64,000 nucleotides of DNA from Candidatus Omnitrophota bacterium (GCA_020632495.1 JACKFL010000006.1:806001-870000), one strand, 5' to 3'. Shown: positions 24,165 through 32,265, counted from the stretch's first letter. Notes: generated by a model not told the origin, from the sequence alone. Translations and numbers: made by a program.

Positions 24165-24538
24165 TTCATCAGTTCCCGCATGGCCTCCTCCCGGGAGTCA
24201 AAGACGAGAATCATCTCCTTCAATTTGTAGATCTCAATCAAATGCTGGAACTCCTCCGGCATGTTGATAAACGCCACCCGGTGATTGCGCCCGCTGTTAC
24301 TTTCGAGACGATCGATGATGTTGGCGACCGTGGCGGAATCGACATCGCCGACCAGCTCATAGTCGACCAGAATACGCAAATTATCACGTTTGCCGATGCG
24401 GTGCCGGCGCACGATTTCATCGAGGAGTTTGCGCGATTCAGGCAGCGTGTACTGATTAATGTCGCCGCTGACCTGAATCGAGATGAAATCACCGTCTTCC
24501 TTGGCAATGAAACTGGGCCGTAGGTATTTCTCAGGCAT
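24161..24538 (-). CDS. STAS-domain protein (anti-sigma-factor-antagonist-like)
   Basis: This 125-residue protein has a STAS-like alpha/beta order: an SIQVSGDINQYTLPESRKLL segment, a central NLRILVDYELVGDVDSATV with the conserved aspartate/serine region, then HRVAFINMPEEFQHLIEIYK. The family switches partner proteins, often anti-sigma kinases. No kinase gene is nearby. It is coupled to the DUF2807 gene and follows ssb by 5 nt. Confidence 0.78.
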   Translation of the reverse strand: MPEKYLRPSFIAKEDGDFISIQVSGDINQYTLPESRKLLDEIVRRHRIGKRDNLRILVDYELVGDVDSATVANIIDRLESNSGRNHRVAFINMPEEFQHLIEIYKLKEMILVFDSREEAMRELMK

Positions 24539-24543
24539 CGGCC

Positions 24544-24972
24544 TTATTCTTCCCAGGCAGACGATTCAGCCGGGCTGCCGGCCGAGGCCCGTGACGGCGC
24601 CGGTTCGGACTGGTAGCCTCCTCCATCGTATCCGCCGCCGCCGTCTCCCTGACGCTTGGGCATGAAATGGACATTATTGGCCACGATCCGTACCTTGCTT
24701 TGGGTCTTGCCGTCCTTGTCCCACCGGTCCTGCTTCAATCTACCTTCGACTATGATGCCGCTCCCCTTGGCGAGGTATTTAGCGCAGTTTTCGGCAATCA
24801 CGCCCCACACTTCGATATCAAAGTAGGACACCTCCTGCGTCTTTTGACCGTCTTTACTGAAGACGCGGTTATTGGCGATGGAAAGATTGCATACCGGGCG
24901 GCCGCTGGACGTGAAGCGCATTTCCGGATCGCGGGTAAGATTTCCCATGATGTTGACACTGTTTAAACTCAT
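24544..24972 (-). CDS. ssb: Single-stranded DNA-binding protein, atypical C-terminus
   Basis: This 142-residue protein begins with the SSB OB fold: LNSVNIMGNLTRDPEMRFTS, FDIEVWGVIAENCAKYLAKG and GSGIIVEGRLKQDRW. A Gly/Ser-rich linker follows. The end is SSAWEE rather than the usual DDDIPF-type acidic tip with terminal phenylalanine that recruits partner proteins. It may be a secondary SSB or a lineage variant. An AAAGGA site precedes the ATG. Confidence 0.93.
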   Translation of the reverse strand: MSLNSVNIMGNLTRDPEMRFTSSGRPVCNLSIANNRVFSKDGQKTQEVSYFDIEVWGVIAENCAKYLAKGSGIIVEGRLKQDRWDKDGKTQSKVRIVANNVHFMPKRQGDGGGGYDGGGYQSEPAPSRASAGSPAESSAWEE

Positions 24973-24996
24973 TGGTTTCCTTTCGCTTGGCAGAGG

Positions 24997-25917
24997 TTAA
25001 CTGGCGTTATAGGGTTCCTTAATCAGGTATTGGATGTATTCATCTTCGGGGAGAACCTCGACATCGTTGAATTTTTGTACTTCCCCGTTCTTATACTTGA
25101 CGGTCAGGCTCATTTTCAAGAAGCCCTTGCTCTTATAGTCGCTGAGCTCATTGAGCCGCAAAACGCGCTCCTGCGGTTTAAAGAAATATAAAGCGCGGGA
25201 GGTGGTCACGAAATTCCCTTCGCTGAGATTGACCAGAAATTCCCCTTGCTCAAACGGCCGGATTTTCCAGGCGCGCTCGATATCTTCGCGGTACAGACAA
25301 TGGCCTGCGATGAACTGCTGCAGCGAATTGTTGCGCGCCTCCCGCGAACAAGTGGGGCTGAGCGGATTCAATTCTCCGGCCCGCCAGGAGGTGTGTGTCT
25401 GTGACATCAGCTTTTCGAACGGTGAATCATCCGGTTCAAAGTCCGGGTCATCTTCGACAATCTTTCCGGCTTCGACCGCATCCGTTGATTCTTCCGTCGC
25501 GGCCTTTTCAGCTTTTTTTATTTCCCGCGCCTCCTCTTCTGCCTCGCGGGCGACAGCCTGCTTTCCCCTGACGGTGCGTCCGATGACGATGCCCAGCCAA
25601 CCGCATCCGGCCATTAACACGAAGCCCAGGACACCGCCGGCGATAAAGAACGGCTGCCCGTTACCCCTGGCGGCCGCCTTGGCGGCCGTGAGGTATATGA
25701 GCGCCATTCCGGCAATCAGTCGCCAGAAGGAGAAATTTCCGCGTTCATCATGCGCAAAGAGAAAGACGATGCACGAGGCCAAAGACGGCACCAGTGCCTG
25801 CTGGTAGCCGACACCGGTGAGTTTTGCGTAAATGACCGGGACCGCGCCCAGCCCGCCGAAAATCATCGTACCGGCGATATAAGGAATGAAGTCGGCCTTG
25901 CGGTACATCCCGGCCAT
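24997..25917 (-). CDS. Membrane protein with C-terminal soluble domain, unknown function
   Basis: In this 306-residue protein the N-terminal half has about four membrane helices (10-130). A charged Glu/Ala/Lys linker follows (130-165). The soluble C-terminal region (200-306) contains LVNLSEGNFVTTSRALYFF and LTVKYKNGEVQKFNDVEV strands reminiscent of PH-like or SHOCT-adjacent modules. It starts 3 nt after slyD. No function is known. Confidence 0.68.
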   Translation of the reverse strand: MAGMYRKADFIPYIAGTMIFGGLGAVPVIYAKLTGVGYQQALVPSLASCIVFLFAHDERGNFSFWRLIAGMALIYLTAAKAAARGNGQPFFIAGGVLGFVLMAGCGWLGIVIGRTVRGKQAVAREAEEEAREIKKAEKAATEESTDAVEAGKIVEDDPDFEPDDSPFEKLMSQTHTSWRAGELNPLSPTCSREARNNSLQQFIAGHCLYREDIERAWKIRPFEQGEFLVNLSEGNFVTTSRALYFFKPQERVLRLNELSDYKSKGFLKMSLTVKYKNGEVQKFNDVEVLPEDEYIQYLIKEPYNAS

Positions 25918-25920
25918 GTT

Positions 25921-26403
25921 TTAGTGTCCGCAGCCGCCGGCGCCGTGGATATGTCCGTGTTCGAGTTCCTCAGCGGTGGCTTCGCGGATCTCCAGGACTT
26001 CTATTTCAAAGTGCAGGGTTTGTCCGGCGAGCGGATGATTAAAATCGACCGTTACCTCGGCTTCTCCCACCGCCTGAACGGTGGCGATTTGTGCACCCTG
26101 CGGGCTGTTGACCTGCAGGTGCATACCTTCCTTGAGATCGTCGAGACCGTCAAAGTGTTCCTTTGGAACTTTCTTGATTTTGAGTTCGTCGTGAGGGCCG
26201 AAGGCCTCCTCGGGCGCCAGGCTCATGGAAAATTTTTCGCCCTGAGCGCGGCCGTCGAGGGCCTTTTCCAGACCGGGCATGAGATTGCTGTGTCCGTGGA
26301 GATAACCCATAGGCGCGTCATTGACAGTCGAGTCGATCGTATCCCCGGCATCATTCTTCAGCGAGTAATGGATCATGGCGACTTTTCCGTTTTCGATTTT
26401 CAT
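25921..26403 (-). CDS. slyD: SlyD-like FKBP peptidyl-prolyl isomerase
   Basis: This 160-residue protein has the SlyD-type FKBP split by an insert-in-flap domain. It begins VAMIHYSLKNDAGDTIDST, followed by YLHGHSNLMPGLEKAL and the IF-domain LKEGMHLQVNSPQG. The C-terminus has a short His/Cys metal-binding tail (HGHIHGAGGCGH) as in nickel-handling SlyD, though shorter than in E. coli. It is cytoplasmic, with an AAAGGA site upstream. Confidence 0.95.
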   Translation of the reverse strand: MKIENGKVAMIHYSLKNDAGDTIDSTVNDAPMGYLHGHSNLMPGLEKALDGRAQGEKFSMSLAPEEAFGPHDELKIKKVPKEHFDGLDDLKEGMHLQVNSPQGAQIATVQAVGEAEVTVDFNHPLAGQTLHFEIEVLEIREATAEELEHGHIHGAGGCGH

Positions 26404-26505
26404 AAGGGTCCTTTCGTTGACCGACCGTCAGTCCATGGCACGCAATCGGGTAACCGTGTCACCATCTTCCAATAGTCGCGAATGCATTCGATAGTCGCGG
26501 CGGGA

Positions 26506-26826
26506 TCAACCGTCCGCATTTTTCCAGGCGTCGAAACCGCCGCGCAGGCTGTAGGCGTTGGTGAAGCCGCGTTCCTGCAGGGCGGCGCACACACCGAGGC
26601 TGCTGTTGCCGTAATAGCAGTAACAGATTACGGTGCGCTCCTTATCGGCCTGCGTGATAAACTCGTCAAAATCTTCCTGTGACGCGATATGCCGGGCGCC
26701 TGCGATGCTCTCTGTTTCATGGTCCAGGGCGGCGCGGACATCGATCACGATGGCCTCGCCGGCGGAGATTTTGAGCCGCGCTTCTTCGACACTCAATTCT
26801 TTGATGTTGTCCTGATCGGGGATCAT
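26506..26826 (-). CDS. glpE: GlpE-like single-domain rhodanese
   Basis: This 106-residue rhodanese has the catalytic cysteine C70 in the loop CYYGNSS, very like GlpE. The family DVR motif (VIDVRAALDHE) and a typical GGFDAW end are also present. It transfers sulfane sulfur to acceptors such as cyanide or thioredoxin in the cytoplasm. It lies 1 nt from the DUF2807 gene upstream. Confidence 0.93.
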   Translation of the reverse strand: MIPDQDNIKELSVEEARLKISAGEAIVIDVRAALDHETESIAGARHIASQEDFDEFITQADKERTVICYCYYGNSSLGVCAALQERGFTNAYSLRGGFDAWKNADG

Positions 26827-26827
26827 G

Positions 26828-27541
26828 CTATTTCTTTCTGATTATGCCTTTGCCGGAATTGTCGATTTCCGTCTCCGGCGGGTTACCCGCATAAATAATT
26901 TCGCCGCGGCCGATGTTGGTGGCCTCCAGTTTTTGCGTGGCCACGACCGTCACCCGGCCCTTGCCAGTCAGCAGGACATCGACCTGTTTGGCGGTGACGT
27001 CTTCCAGCTGGAGATTCCCGTCGCCGCCGGCCTCGATCCAGAGCTTGTCGACCCGGCCCAATCCCGAGACATCGCCGTCGCCGGAAACTTTAAGCGCCAG
27101 GTTTGACAGGCTGAGATTGTCCAGGATCACGGTTCCCCGGCCGCTATGATCGATGCGCTCCAGGTCGGGGGTCTCGATCCGCAGGCGGACGGGTTTACGG
27201 GTGCGAAAACCCTGTTCAAATTCCGGCACCAGGATGTTGTCGTTGATTCGCGGTTTCAGCAAGCGGGTAATGTTATCGTCGGCGGTAATGATGATGCGCG
27301 GGGTACTCCCCTGGGCGATATTGATGTCAAAATCATGATCGATCTTCACCCCCTCAAAGAAGTGAACATCGATGCGCCGGGTGGTCAGCGTTCCGGATCC
27401 GGTGACCGTGCCGTCTCCGTACTTGGTCCCGACCGGTCCTCCCCCGGAGCCGCCGCAGCCGGCCGAGCCCGTCAATAAAGCGGCGGCCAGCAAGACGCTC
27501 AGTATCCGCGGGCGCGATAGGCTTACCATATTCCGGCACAT
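26828..27541 (-). CDS. DUF2807 beta-helix lipoprotein (second copy)
   Basis: This 237-residue protein has a lipobox GSAGC after about 24 residues and a DUF2807 domain with clear similarity to the 23505-24164 copy (DGDVSGLGRVDKLWIEAGGD, ATNIGRGEI). I chose the ATG at 27541 because a good promoter ends 7 nt before it; an internal ATG at 27529 is possible. It is probably anchored in the outer membrane. Function unknown. Confidence 0.83.
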   Translation of the reverse strand: MCRNMVSLSRPRILSVLLAAALLTGSAGCGGSGGGPVGTKYGDGTVTGSGTLTTRRIDVHFFEGVKIDHDFDINIAQGSTPRIIITADDNITRLLKPRINDNILVPEFEQGFRTRKPVRLRIETPDLERIDHSGRGTVILDNLSLSNLALKVSGDGDVSGLGRVDKLWIEAGGDGNLQLEDVTAKQVDVLLTGKGRVTVVATQKLEATNIGRGEIIYAGNPPETEIDNSGKGIIRKK

Positions 27542-27548
27542 TGCCCTT

Positions 27549-27577
27549 ACTATAATGAATATTGGCGGCGGCGTCAA
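27549..27577 (-). promoter_or_regulatory. Sigma70-type promoter of the second DUF2807 gene, candidate leaderless start
   Basis: TTGACG (27577-27572) and TATAGT (27554-27549) are separated by 17 bp. The -10 box ends 7 nt before the ATG at 27541, so the transcript probably starts at or next to the start codon. Confidence 0.65.
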
Positions 27578-27582
27578 TAGGG

Positions 27583-28554
27583 TCAGGGCTGGCGCCGCGC
27601 CTTGGCCAACAATTCTTCAAGGATAACCAGATATTCGGGTTTCAATGGACGGGTATTGTCAATATGCTCCGCGATGCACACCAGGGCCATGGCCTGGTCG
27701 ACAATCCATTGGGTCCGGGTCAGCATATCAAAGGCGGTGGTAATGTCCTGGCGGGATGCATAATGGCATGCTAATTCGCGTCCATGCGGCGTCGGATTCA
27801 TAGCCATTCTTCGAATTTCCGAGACGGCCTTATCATGCATTCCCCAGGCCATGTAATAACCCAGCATTTGATGGACGAAGATACAGTCGGTCTCGGTCTG
27901 GATATGAGTCATGGCGCGGTCCATGAGGGCAACGGCTTCCTCGCGACCTTGAGGCTCACGTTCAAGTATTTGAATTATGGTGAAATACTCCTGGCAATCG
28001 GTGGAATCCTCCAATGATTGAGTGTCTGGCGGAACCGATTTTCCCTGACTTCCGATCATTCTTTTAATATGCATTGTCGCATAAGTTTGGGAATAACTGT
28101 CGCCGATCGTCAATGGTGCGTGCAAACTAGCTAAGTTTCTGGCGTTTTCGGACTTCTTCGGGGCACCAATTTTTTTATAAGCCTTCGCGATGTGTTCCAA
28201 GGCCAACATGGAGAATTGGTTATAAAGGTAAGGACTATGCAGGATCATAACAGCATAATCCAGGATTGTGACGCCCGATCCTTGTTGTCGTTGCGGTTGG
28301 AATTTGAAAACTTGATCCAAGAACTTATCTTGGTACTTAATACGGATAGTAAAGCCGTCTGATGAATCAATAGTGATGCCCTGTTTGACGGCAGGATAGT
28401 GACGAAATTGCTCGCCGATGACCGGGTGAGGTTCAGAGGAGAAAATTATGTGCCTGGTCGTCTCATCGTTTAGGCGCAGTAATGCATAGGTCAGGCCTAT
28501 CAGAATGACGATCGTCCACAGAAGCCTTGTGCTGGGGAGCTTTCTTTTGCTCAT
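27583..28554 (-). CDS. Membrane-anchored tetratricopeptide-like protein, paralogue B
   Basis: This 323-residue protein has one N-terminal membrane anchor (about 10-25) followed by a helical repeat region. It shares with the upstream gene product an ILDYAxxIL segment and the C-terminal CIAEHIDNTRPLKPEYLVIL block. The two are tandem paralogues with low identity. The start overlaps the upstream stop by 4 nt (ATGA). Function unknown. Confidence 0.7.
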   Translation of the reverse strand: MSKRKLPSTRLLWTIVILIGLTYALLRLNDETTRHIIFSSEPHPVIGEQFRHYPAVKQGITIDSSDGFTIRIKYQDKFLDQVFKFQPQRQQGSGVTILDYAVMILHSPYLYNQFSMLALEHIAKAYKKIGAPKKSENARNLASLHAPLTIGDSYSQTYATMHIKRMIGSQGKSVPPDTQSLEDSTDCQEYFTIIQILEREPQGREEAVALMDRAMTHIQTETDCIFVHQMLGYYMAWGMHDKAVSEIRRMAMNPTPHGRELACHYASRQDITTAFDMLTRTQWIVDQAMALVCIAEHIDNTRPLKPEYLVILEELLAKARRQP

Positions 28555-29453
28555 CGTGCCTGCTCTCTTCCTGCCTCCCGTCGGGCCTCCGACAGCAAGC
28601 GATCCAGTATCAATCGGTAATCCGGTTGTAACGGGCCCCGGCCCTCAATGTGTTCGGCGATGCAGATCAGAGTTTCGACCTGATCAAGGTATGTCAATGC
28701 CCGATCATTGACGCTCTTGGCCGCGACAGCAAAGGCGCGGTCGTATTGTTTGATCTTGGCGAAATGACAGGCCAAATCCCGAGCCTCATAGACCTTCTTC
28801 AGATTCAGGCGTTCGATGTGCCCGTAGGCACGTTCGAACTCTCCCAGCTGAGTGTATTGATACAACAGATCGTGGACACACGGAAAGTCCTCCGCGGAGT
28901 CCACCAGGGACATGGCCTGATCATAGAGCCGGAGCATTTCTTCGCCGTCCCTGTCCTTCATTTCCCGGGTACGGAAGTAAATCTCCTTGCCAATCCCATA
29001 GGACACGTTCGGATCTGACGATCCTTTGGCATCCTCGGGGTGCGGGATTTTATTCTTGCTGATTTTAAACCCGCTGCAAGGGTAAGGACGTCTCGCTGAA
29101 TAACTGTCGGCTTCGGTGGCGCGATCAAGCCGGCGCTTCCAGACCATGTCCCATATCAGGAGAAACTGGCGGTAGGCTCCGGCTCTCCGATACGCCCGGG
29201 AAATCATGGCCAGCAGCCGGTCGTGTTCCGTGTGACGATCGTAACCGGAAAGCAAGATCAGTGCCGCGTAATCCAGGATTTGAACGGACGGGTTACAACA
29301 TGACGTCGGCGTAAATGTCGAAAACAATTTATAGTTGAGGCTTTTTTGAGGATCGAATCGATTGACGGCGCGATATGAATTGTACATGACGAACAAAGAA
29401 ACCGTGATTATGATGGCGATAAGAAGGTAGATTTGATTTGAAACGCGCTTCAT
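28551..29453 (-). CDS. Membrane-anchored tetratricopeptide-like protein, paralogue A
   Basis: This 300-residue protein has an N-terminal membrane segment (about 8-24), then VQILDYAALILLSGYDR and a helical repeat region with FERAYGHIERLNLKK and YDRAFAVAAKSV. It ends in CIAEHIEGRGPLQPDYRLIL. It is paired with 27583-28554 and probably arose by tandem duplication. A GGAG site is present upstream. Function unknown. Confidence 0.7.
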   Translation of the reverse strand: MKRVSNQIYLLIAIIITVSLFVMYNSYRAVNRFDPQKSLNYKLFSTFTPTSCCNPSVQILDYAALILLSGYDRHTEHDRLLAMISRAYRRAGAYRQFLLIWDMVWKRRLDRATEADSYSARRPYPCSGFKISKNKIPHPEDAKGSSDPNVSYGIGKEIYFRTREMKDRDGEEMLRLYDQAMSLVDSAEDFPCVHDLLYQYTQLGEFERAYGHIERLNLKKVYEARDLACHFAKIKQYDRAFAVAAKSVNDRALTYLDQVETLICIAEHIEGRGPLQPDYRLILDRLLSEARREAGREQAR

Positions 29454-29477
29454 CAGTGCTCCGGTATTGCTTTTACT

Positions 29478-29867
29478 TCAATCGTTGCCGTGTAAACGGT
29501 CGATCGCCCGGCGGTCTTTTTTGGTGGGGCGGCCTTCGCCTTTGGGGCGGCGGGGGGTCCAGGAGGACTTGACCTCCTTCAGCTGCTTGAGGTCATCTTC
29601 CTGCGTCAGGTCTTCCCGGCATTCCGCGGCGATCTTGGCGCCGACGCGTTTGTCGATACACTTGAGAACCTTGTACTGCCAGTCGATACCGTCGCGTTTG
29701 ACGGTAATGAGATTTCCTTCCCGGATCTCGCGCGAGGGTTTGGCGTTCTGTCCGTCCACGCTCACCCGCTGGCGTTTGCAGAGGTCCGTGGCCGCGGCGC
29801 GCGTCTTGCAAATCCGCACCGCCCACAACCATTTATCCAATCGTGTTTTTCCGGCGTCAGTGTCCAT
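29478..29867 (-). CDS. hslR: Hsp15-like S4 RNA-binding protein
   Basis: This 129-residue protein starts with the S4 motif RLDKWLWAVRICKTRAAATD and QRVSVDGQNAKPSREIREGN, followed by a basic tail rich in Lys and Arg. This matches HslR (Hsp15), which binds 50S subunits carrying a stalled nascent chain. No promoter is obvious; the upstream region is a repeat element. Confidence 0.9.
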   Translation of the reverse strand: MDTDAGKTRLDKWLWAVRICKTRAAATDLCKRQRVSVDGQNAKPSREIREGNLITVKRDGIDWQYKVLKCIDKRVGAKIAAECREDLTQEDDLKQLKEVKSSWTPRRPKGEGRPTKKDRRAIDRLHGND

Positions 29868-29877
29868 AAAGTGTTTG

Positions 29878-30042
29878 GAATATCGAATATCGAAATCCGA
29901 AGGAAATCAGAAGCATCGAATTTCAAATTACCGAAACGGCCGGACGAGAATTCCTGGGATGCGGCGCGCAGCCTGGCAAATTTGGTCCTTTGATCACTAG
30001 GTGATTCGATATTCCTTCGATATTCGAAGATTCGATATTCGG
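29878..30042. repeat. Inverted-repeat element with GAATATCGAAT units
   Basis: A left arm (29878-29915, GAATATCGAATATCGAAAT ...) and a right arm (30003-30042) are imperfect inverted copies, about 40 bp each, enclosing about 90 bp. Short TTCGATATTC units are repeated within each arm. There is no open frame. It fits a small non-autonomous mobile element or a dispersed intergenic palindrome. Confidence 0.6.
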
Positions 30043-30052
30043 ATTTAATACG

Positions 30053-30727
30053 CTACTTCAAAGCGTCATAAGTCATGCGCTTATAAATTTCAAACCGATG
30101 ATTCGGCGTTTCAACGATCCCGTCCGGCTTCTGCGGGATGATAAATGCCGCTGTCGCCGGGCGTTTGATAACCACGCGTTCGGCGGCGAGTGCCATCGCC
30201 TGCTCGAACAAGGCTACACTCAGGTCTTCATCCCCGGCCAGGGCGCGCAGCACCTGCAGCTCTTTTTTCACCGCGGCTGATTTTTTGCGGGCCGGGTACA
30301 TCGGATCGATGTACACCGTCTGCGCAGCAAACGGCAACGGCGCGTCGCTATCCTGCAGACTCAAGCGCTCCGTCACCCAAGAACCAATTTCCGTATCTTC
30401 TTGGGCCCGCCGCAGCCCGTCGGCCAGTAACTCGCGCACCGCCGGGCATTTTTCCAGCATGTGCACGCGGCAGCCCAGCGCCGCCAGGACAAAGGCGTCC
30501 CGTCCGAAGCCCGCGGTGTGGTCCAGCACGGTGGGCAGTGCGCGGCCCTTTTTGATCCCCACCGCCTTGGCGATCGCCTGTGTCCGTCCTCCCCCCTTGC
30601 GAATCCGGTACAACAGCGTCGGATCGGTAAAGTCGACGGCGTGCTCCGACAGCCCGGAGCCAGGCGCAAACCGGACGGTCAGACGGCCGTCGCTATCGAT
30701 GATGTGAAAGTCCTTGTCGCTGAGCAT
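30053..30727 (-). CDS. rsmJ: 16S rRNA (guanine1516-N2)-methyltransferase
   Basis: This 224-residue class-I SAM methyltransferase has the RsmJ order: YRIRKGGGRTQAIAKAVGI, then VLDHTAGFGRDAFVLAALG (SAM loop), HMLEKCPAV, and the catalytic IDPMYPARKKSA motif. It methylates 16S rRNA at G1516. I chose the ATG at 30727 because a consensus promoter ends 7 nt upstream; two in-frame ATGs lie further 5'. Confidence 0.93.
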   Translation of the reverse strand: MLSDKDFHIIDSDGRLTVRFAPGSGLSEHAVDFTDPTLLYRIRKGGGRTQAIAKAVGIKKGRALPTVLDHTAGFGRDAFVLAALGCRVHMLEKCPAVRELLADGLRRAQEDTEIGSWVTERLSLQDSDAPLPFAAQTVYIDPMYPARKKSAAVKKELQVLRALAGDEDLSVALFEQAMALAAERVVIKRPATAAFIIPQKPDGIVETPNHRFEIYKRMTYDALK

Positions 30728-30734
30728 AGGCATC

Positions 30735-30763
30735 ATTATAGGTGTCCCGGTGAGGTGTGTAAA
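30735..30763 (-). promoter_or_regulatory. Sigma70-type promoter of rsmJ, candidate leaderless start
   Basis: TTTACA (30763-30758) and a perfect TATAAT (30740-30735) are separated by 17 bp. The -10 box ends 7 nt before the ATG at 30727 and no ribosome-binding site is present. Confidence 0.68.
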
Positions 30764-30773
30764 GGATGGCCGG

Positions 30774-32039
30774 TCAGCGCGTATTGCGGACCAGCGGTTC
30801 GTTGTATTCGCCGGTGACGTAGGGAAGGTTTTCGAGAAGCTGGCGGCGGCCGGCGTTGCTGACCGGTGTGTTTTTTAGCCCGAGTTTCTTCAGTTGCGGC
30901 AGGGTGTTGAGCTTTTCCACGCCGAGATCGGTCACGGCCGTGTGGCTGAGCGAGAGCGTTTCCAGCAGGCGCAATCCCCTGAGTTCCGTAAGACCGGCGT
31001 CCGTAATATTGGTTTGCGCCAGGTTCAACCATGTGAGGGTGCCCAGCCGTCCGATGTGCACCAGGCCGACGTCCTCCAGCGGGGTGTAGCTGACGTCCAG
31101 CTCCTTCAGGCGGGCCATGTCCCGCAGCGCGGCCAGCCCGCTGCCGGTGATGTCGGTGCCGTGCAGTTTCAGGGTCTCCAGTTCCGTTAACCCGGCCAGC
31201 GGTCGCAGGCCCTGATCCGTGATCGACGTGTAGCGCAGATCGAGGTGCCTTAAATGGGTCATCCCAGACAAAACACCGAGTCCGTGGTCGGTGATGCCGG
31301 TGCGAAACAGGCTGAGGTCCTCCAGCCGGACCAATCCGGAAAGCACGGCCGCGTCTTCGTCCTTGAATTTCCGGCAATCGGCCAGGGATAGCGAGCGCAG
31401 ATTGCTGAGGCCGCCCAGTTTTCTCCAGTCGTCCAGCCGGGCTGAATCGAGCGACAGTTTCTGTACCGGAAGATCGGCCAGGGCCTGCAGGCCCTCGCCG
31501 CTCAGGATCACGTCCTCCATGCTCAGGGCCGAGAGTTTGGTCAGGCCGGAGAGCGCTCGCAGTCCGTCGTCGGTGAGCCCGGTCATCCCGGAGAGATTCA
31601 GATTTGTCAGGCCGGTAAGGGTGCCGATGTGGCGCAGGCCTTCGCCTGTAAAGTGCGAACCGCTGAGGTCCACCGCGGTCAGTTCCGGCAAGTCATTTAA
31701 TGCCGCCAATCCCGAGTCGGAGATATCCTGCGATTCGATGATCACGGTATCGAGATGATGCAGATTCCGAAGGAGCTTAAGTCCGGCATCCCCACCGTGG
31801 TAACCGCGCCGGTCGGAAAACTCGACAACGGTCCGGTCGGCTCCGTAGGACCCGTATTCGACGTAGGCGCCCAGGGCCTCCAGGGCCACCACCGCTTCCA
31901 GGTGCGCGCGCGGCAGCACGCCGTTGCCGGCCACCCGCCGGGCCTCTCCCGTTGGGACCTCGGCAATCACTGAGGCCACGGCCGCGCACCAAATGCCTGC
32001 CACCGTAAGTCCGATCTTCCAATATCGTTCGGGCCTCAT
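30774..32039 (-). CDS. Exported leucine-rich-repeat protein
   Basis: This 421-residue protein has a signal peptide (1-26) and a short linker. About 13 leucine-rich repeats of 21-25 residues follow (about 85-400), with consensus LxxLxxLxLxxTxITDxGL, the bacterial GALA/RI-like type. Such proteins bind other proteins. A GAGG site precedes the ATG, which overlaps the stop of a 63-codon upstream frame. A promoter lies at 32266-32294. Confidence 0.9.
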   Translation of the reverse strand: MRPERYWKIGLTVAGIWCAAVASVIAEVPTGEARRVAGNGVLPRAHLEAVVALEALGAYVEYGSYGADRTVVEFSDRRGYHGGDAGLKLLRNLHHLDTVIIESQDISDSGLAALNDLPELTAVDLSGSHFTGEGLRHIGTLTGLTNLNLSGMTGLTDDGLRALSGLTKLSALSMEDVILSGEGLQALADLPVQKLSLDSARLDDWRKLGGLSNLRSLSLADCRKFKDEDAAVLSGLVRLEDLSLFRTGITDHGLGVLSGMTHLRHLDLRYTSITDQGLRPLAGLTELETLKLHGTDITGSGLAALRDMARLKELDVSYTPLEDVGLVHIGRLGTLTWLNLAQTNITDAGLTELRGLRLLETLSLSHTAVTDLGVEKLNTLPQLKKLGLKNTPVSNAGRRQLLENLPYVTGEYNEPLVRNTR

Positions 32040-32227
32040 ACCAAGAACCTCGCGGCGCTCTGTTTTGTGATACCGTCACCGGCGGTCGTCAGCGTTTTTT
32101 TCGGGAGTGAATCGTCGGGGCGGCGGCTGGTGACGGGAACGCTGCCTGATGGGCTGCGGTCAACGGCCGGAATCATTGGGTTGGTGGATATATGAGCCAT
32201 ATCGGGCAAGAGATCAATGCGCGACAT
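32036..32227 (-). CDS. Possible 63-residue leader protein upstream of the LRR gene
   Basis: An ATG at 32227, about 30 nt after the predicted transcription start, opens a 63-codon frame. Its stop overlaps the LRR start as ATGA. The product is basic, rich in Pro and Ser (AVDRSPSGSVPVTSRRPDD) and matches nothing I know. The exact coupling suggests a translated gene or regulatory upstream frame, but a chance frame cannot be excluded. Confidence 0.35.
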   Translation of the reverse strand: MSRIDLLPDMAHISTNPMIPAVDRSPSGSVPVTSRRPDDSLPKKTLTTAGDGITKQSAARFLV

Positions 32228-32265
32228 TTGTTCAGGTCGACGTGATGATCTGCTGTTACCCTGTC

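Noticed and set aside
26400..26594. 64-codon frame between glpE and slyD
   Set aside because: It overlaps both neighbours, has no ribosome-binding site and no family pattern.
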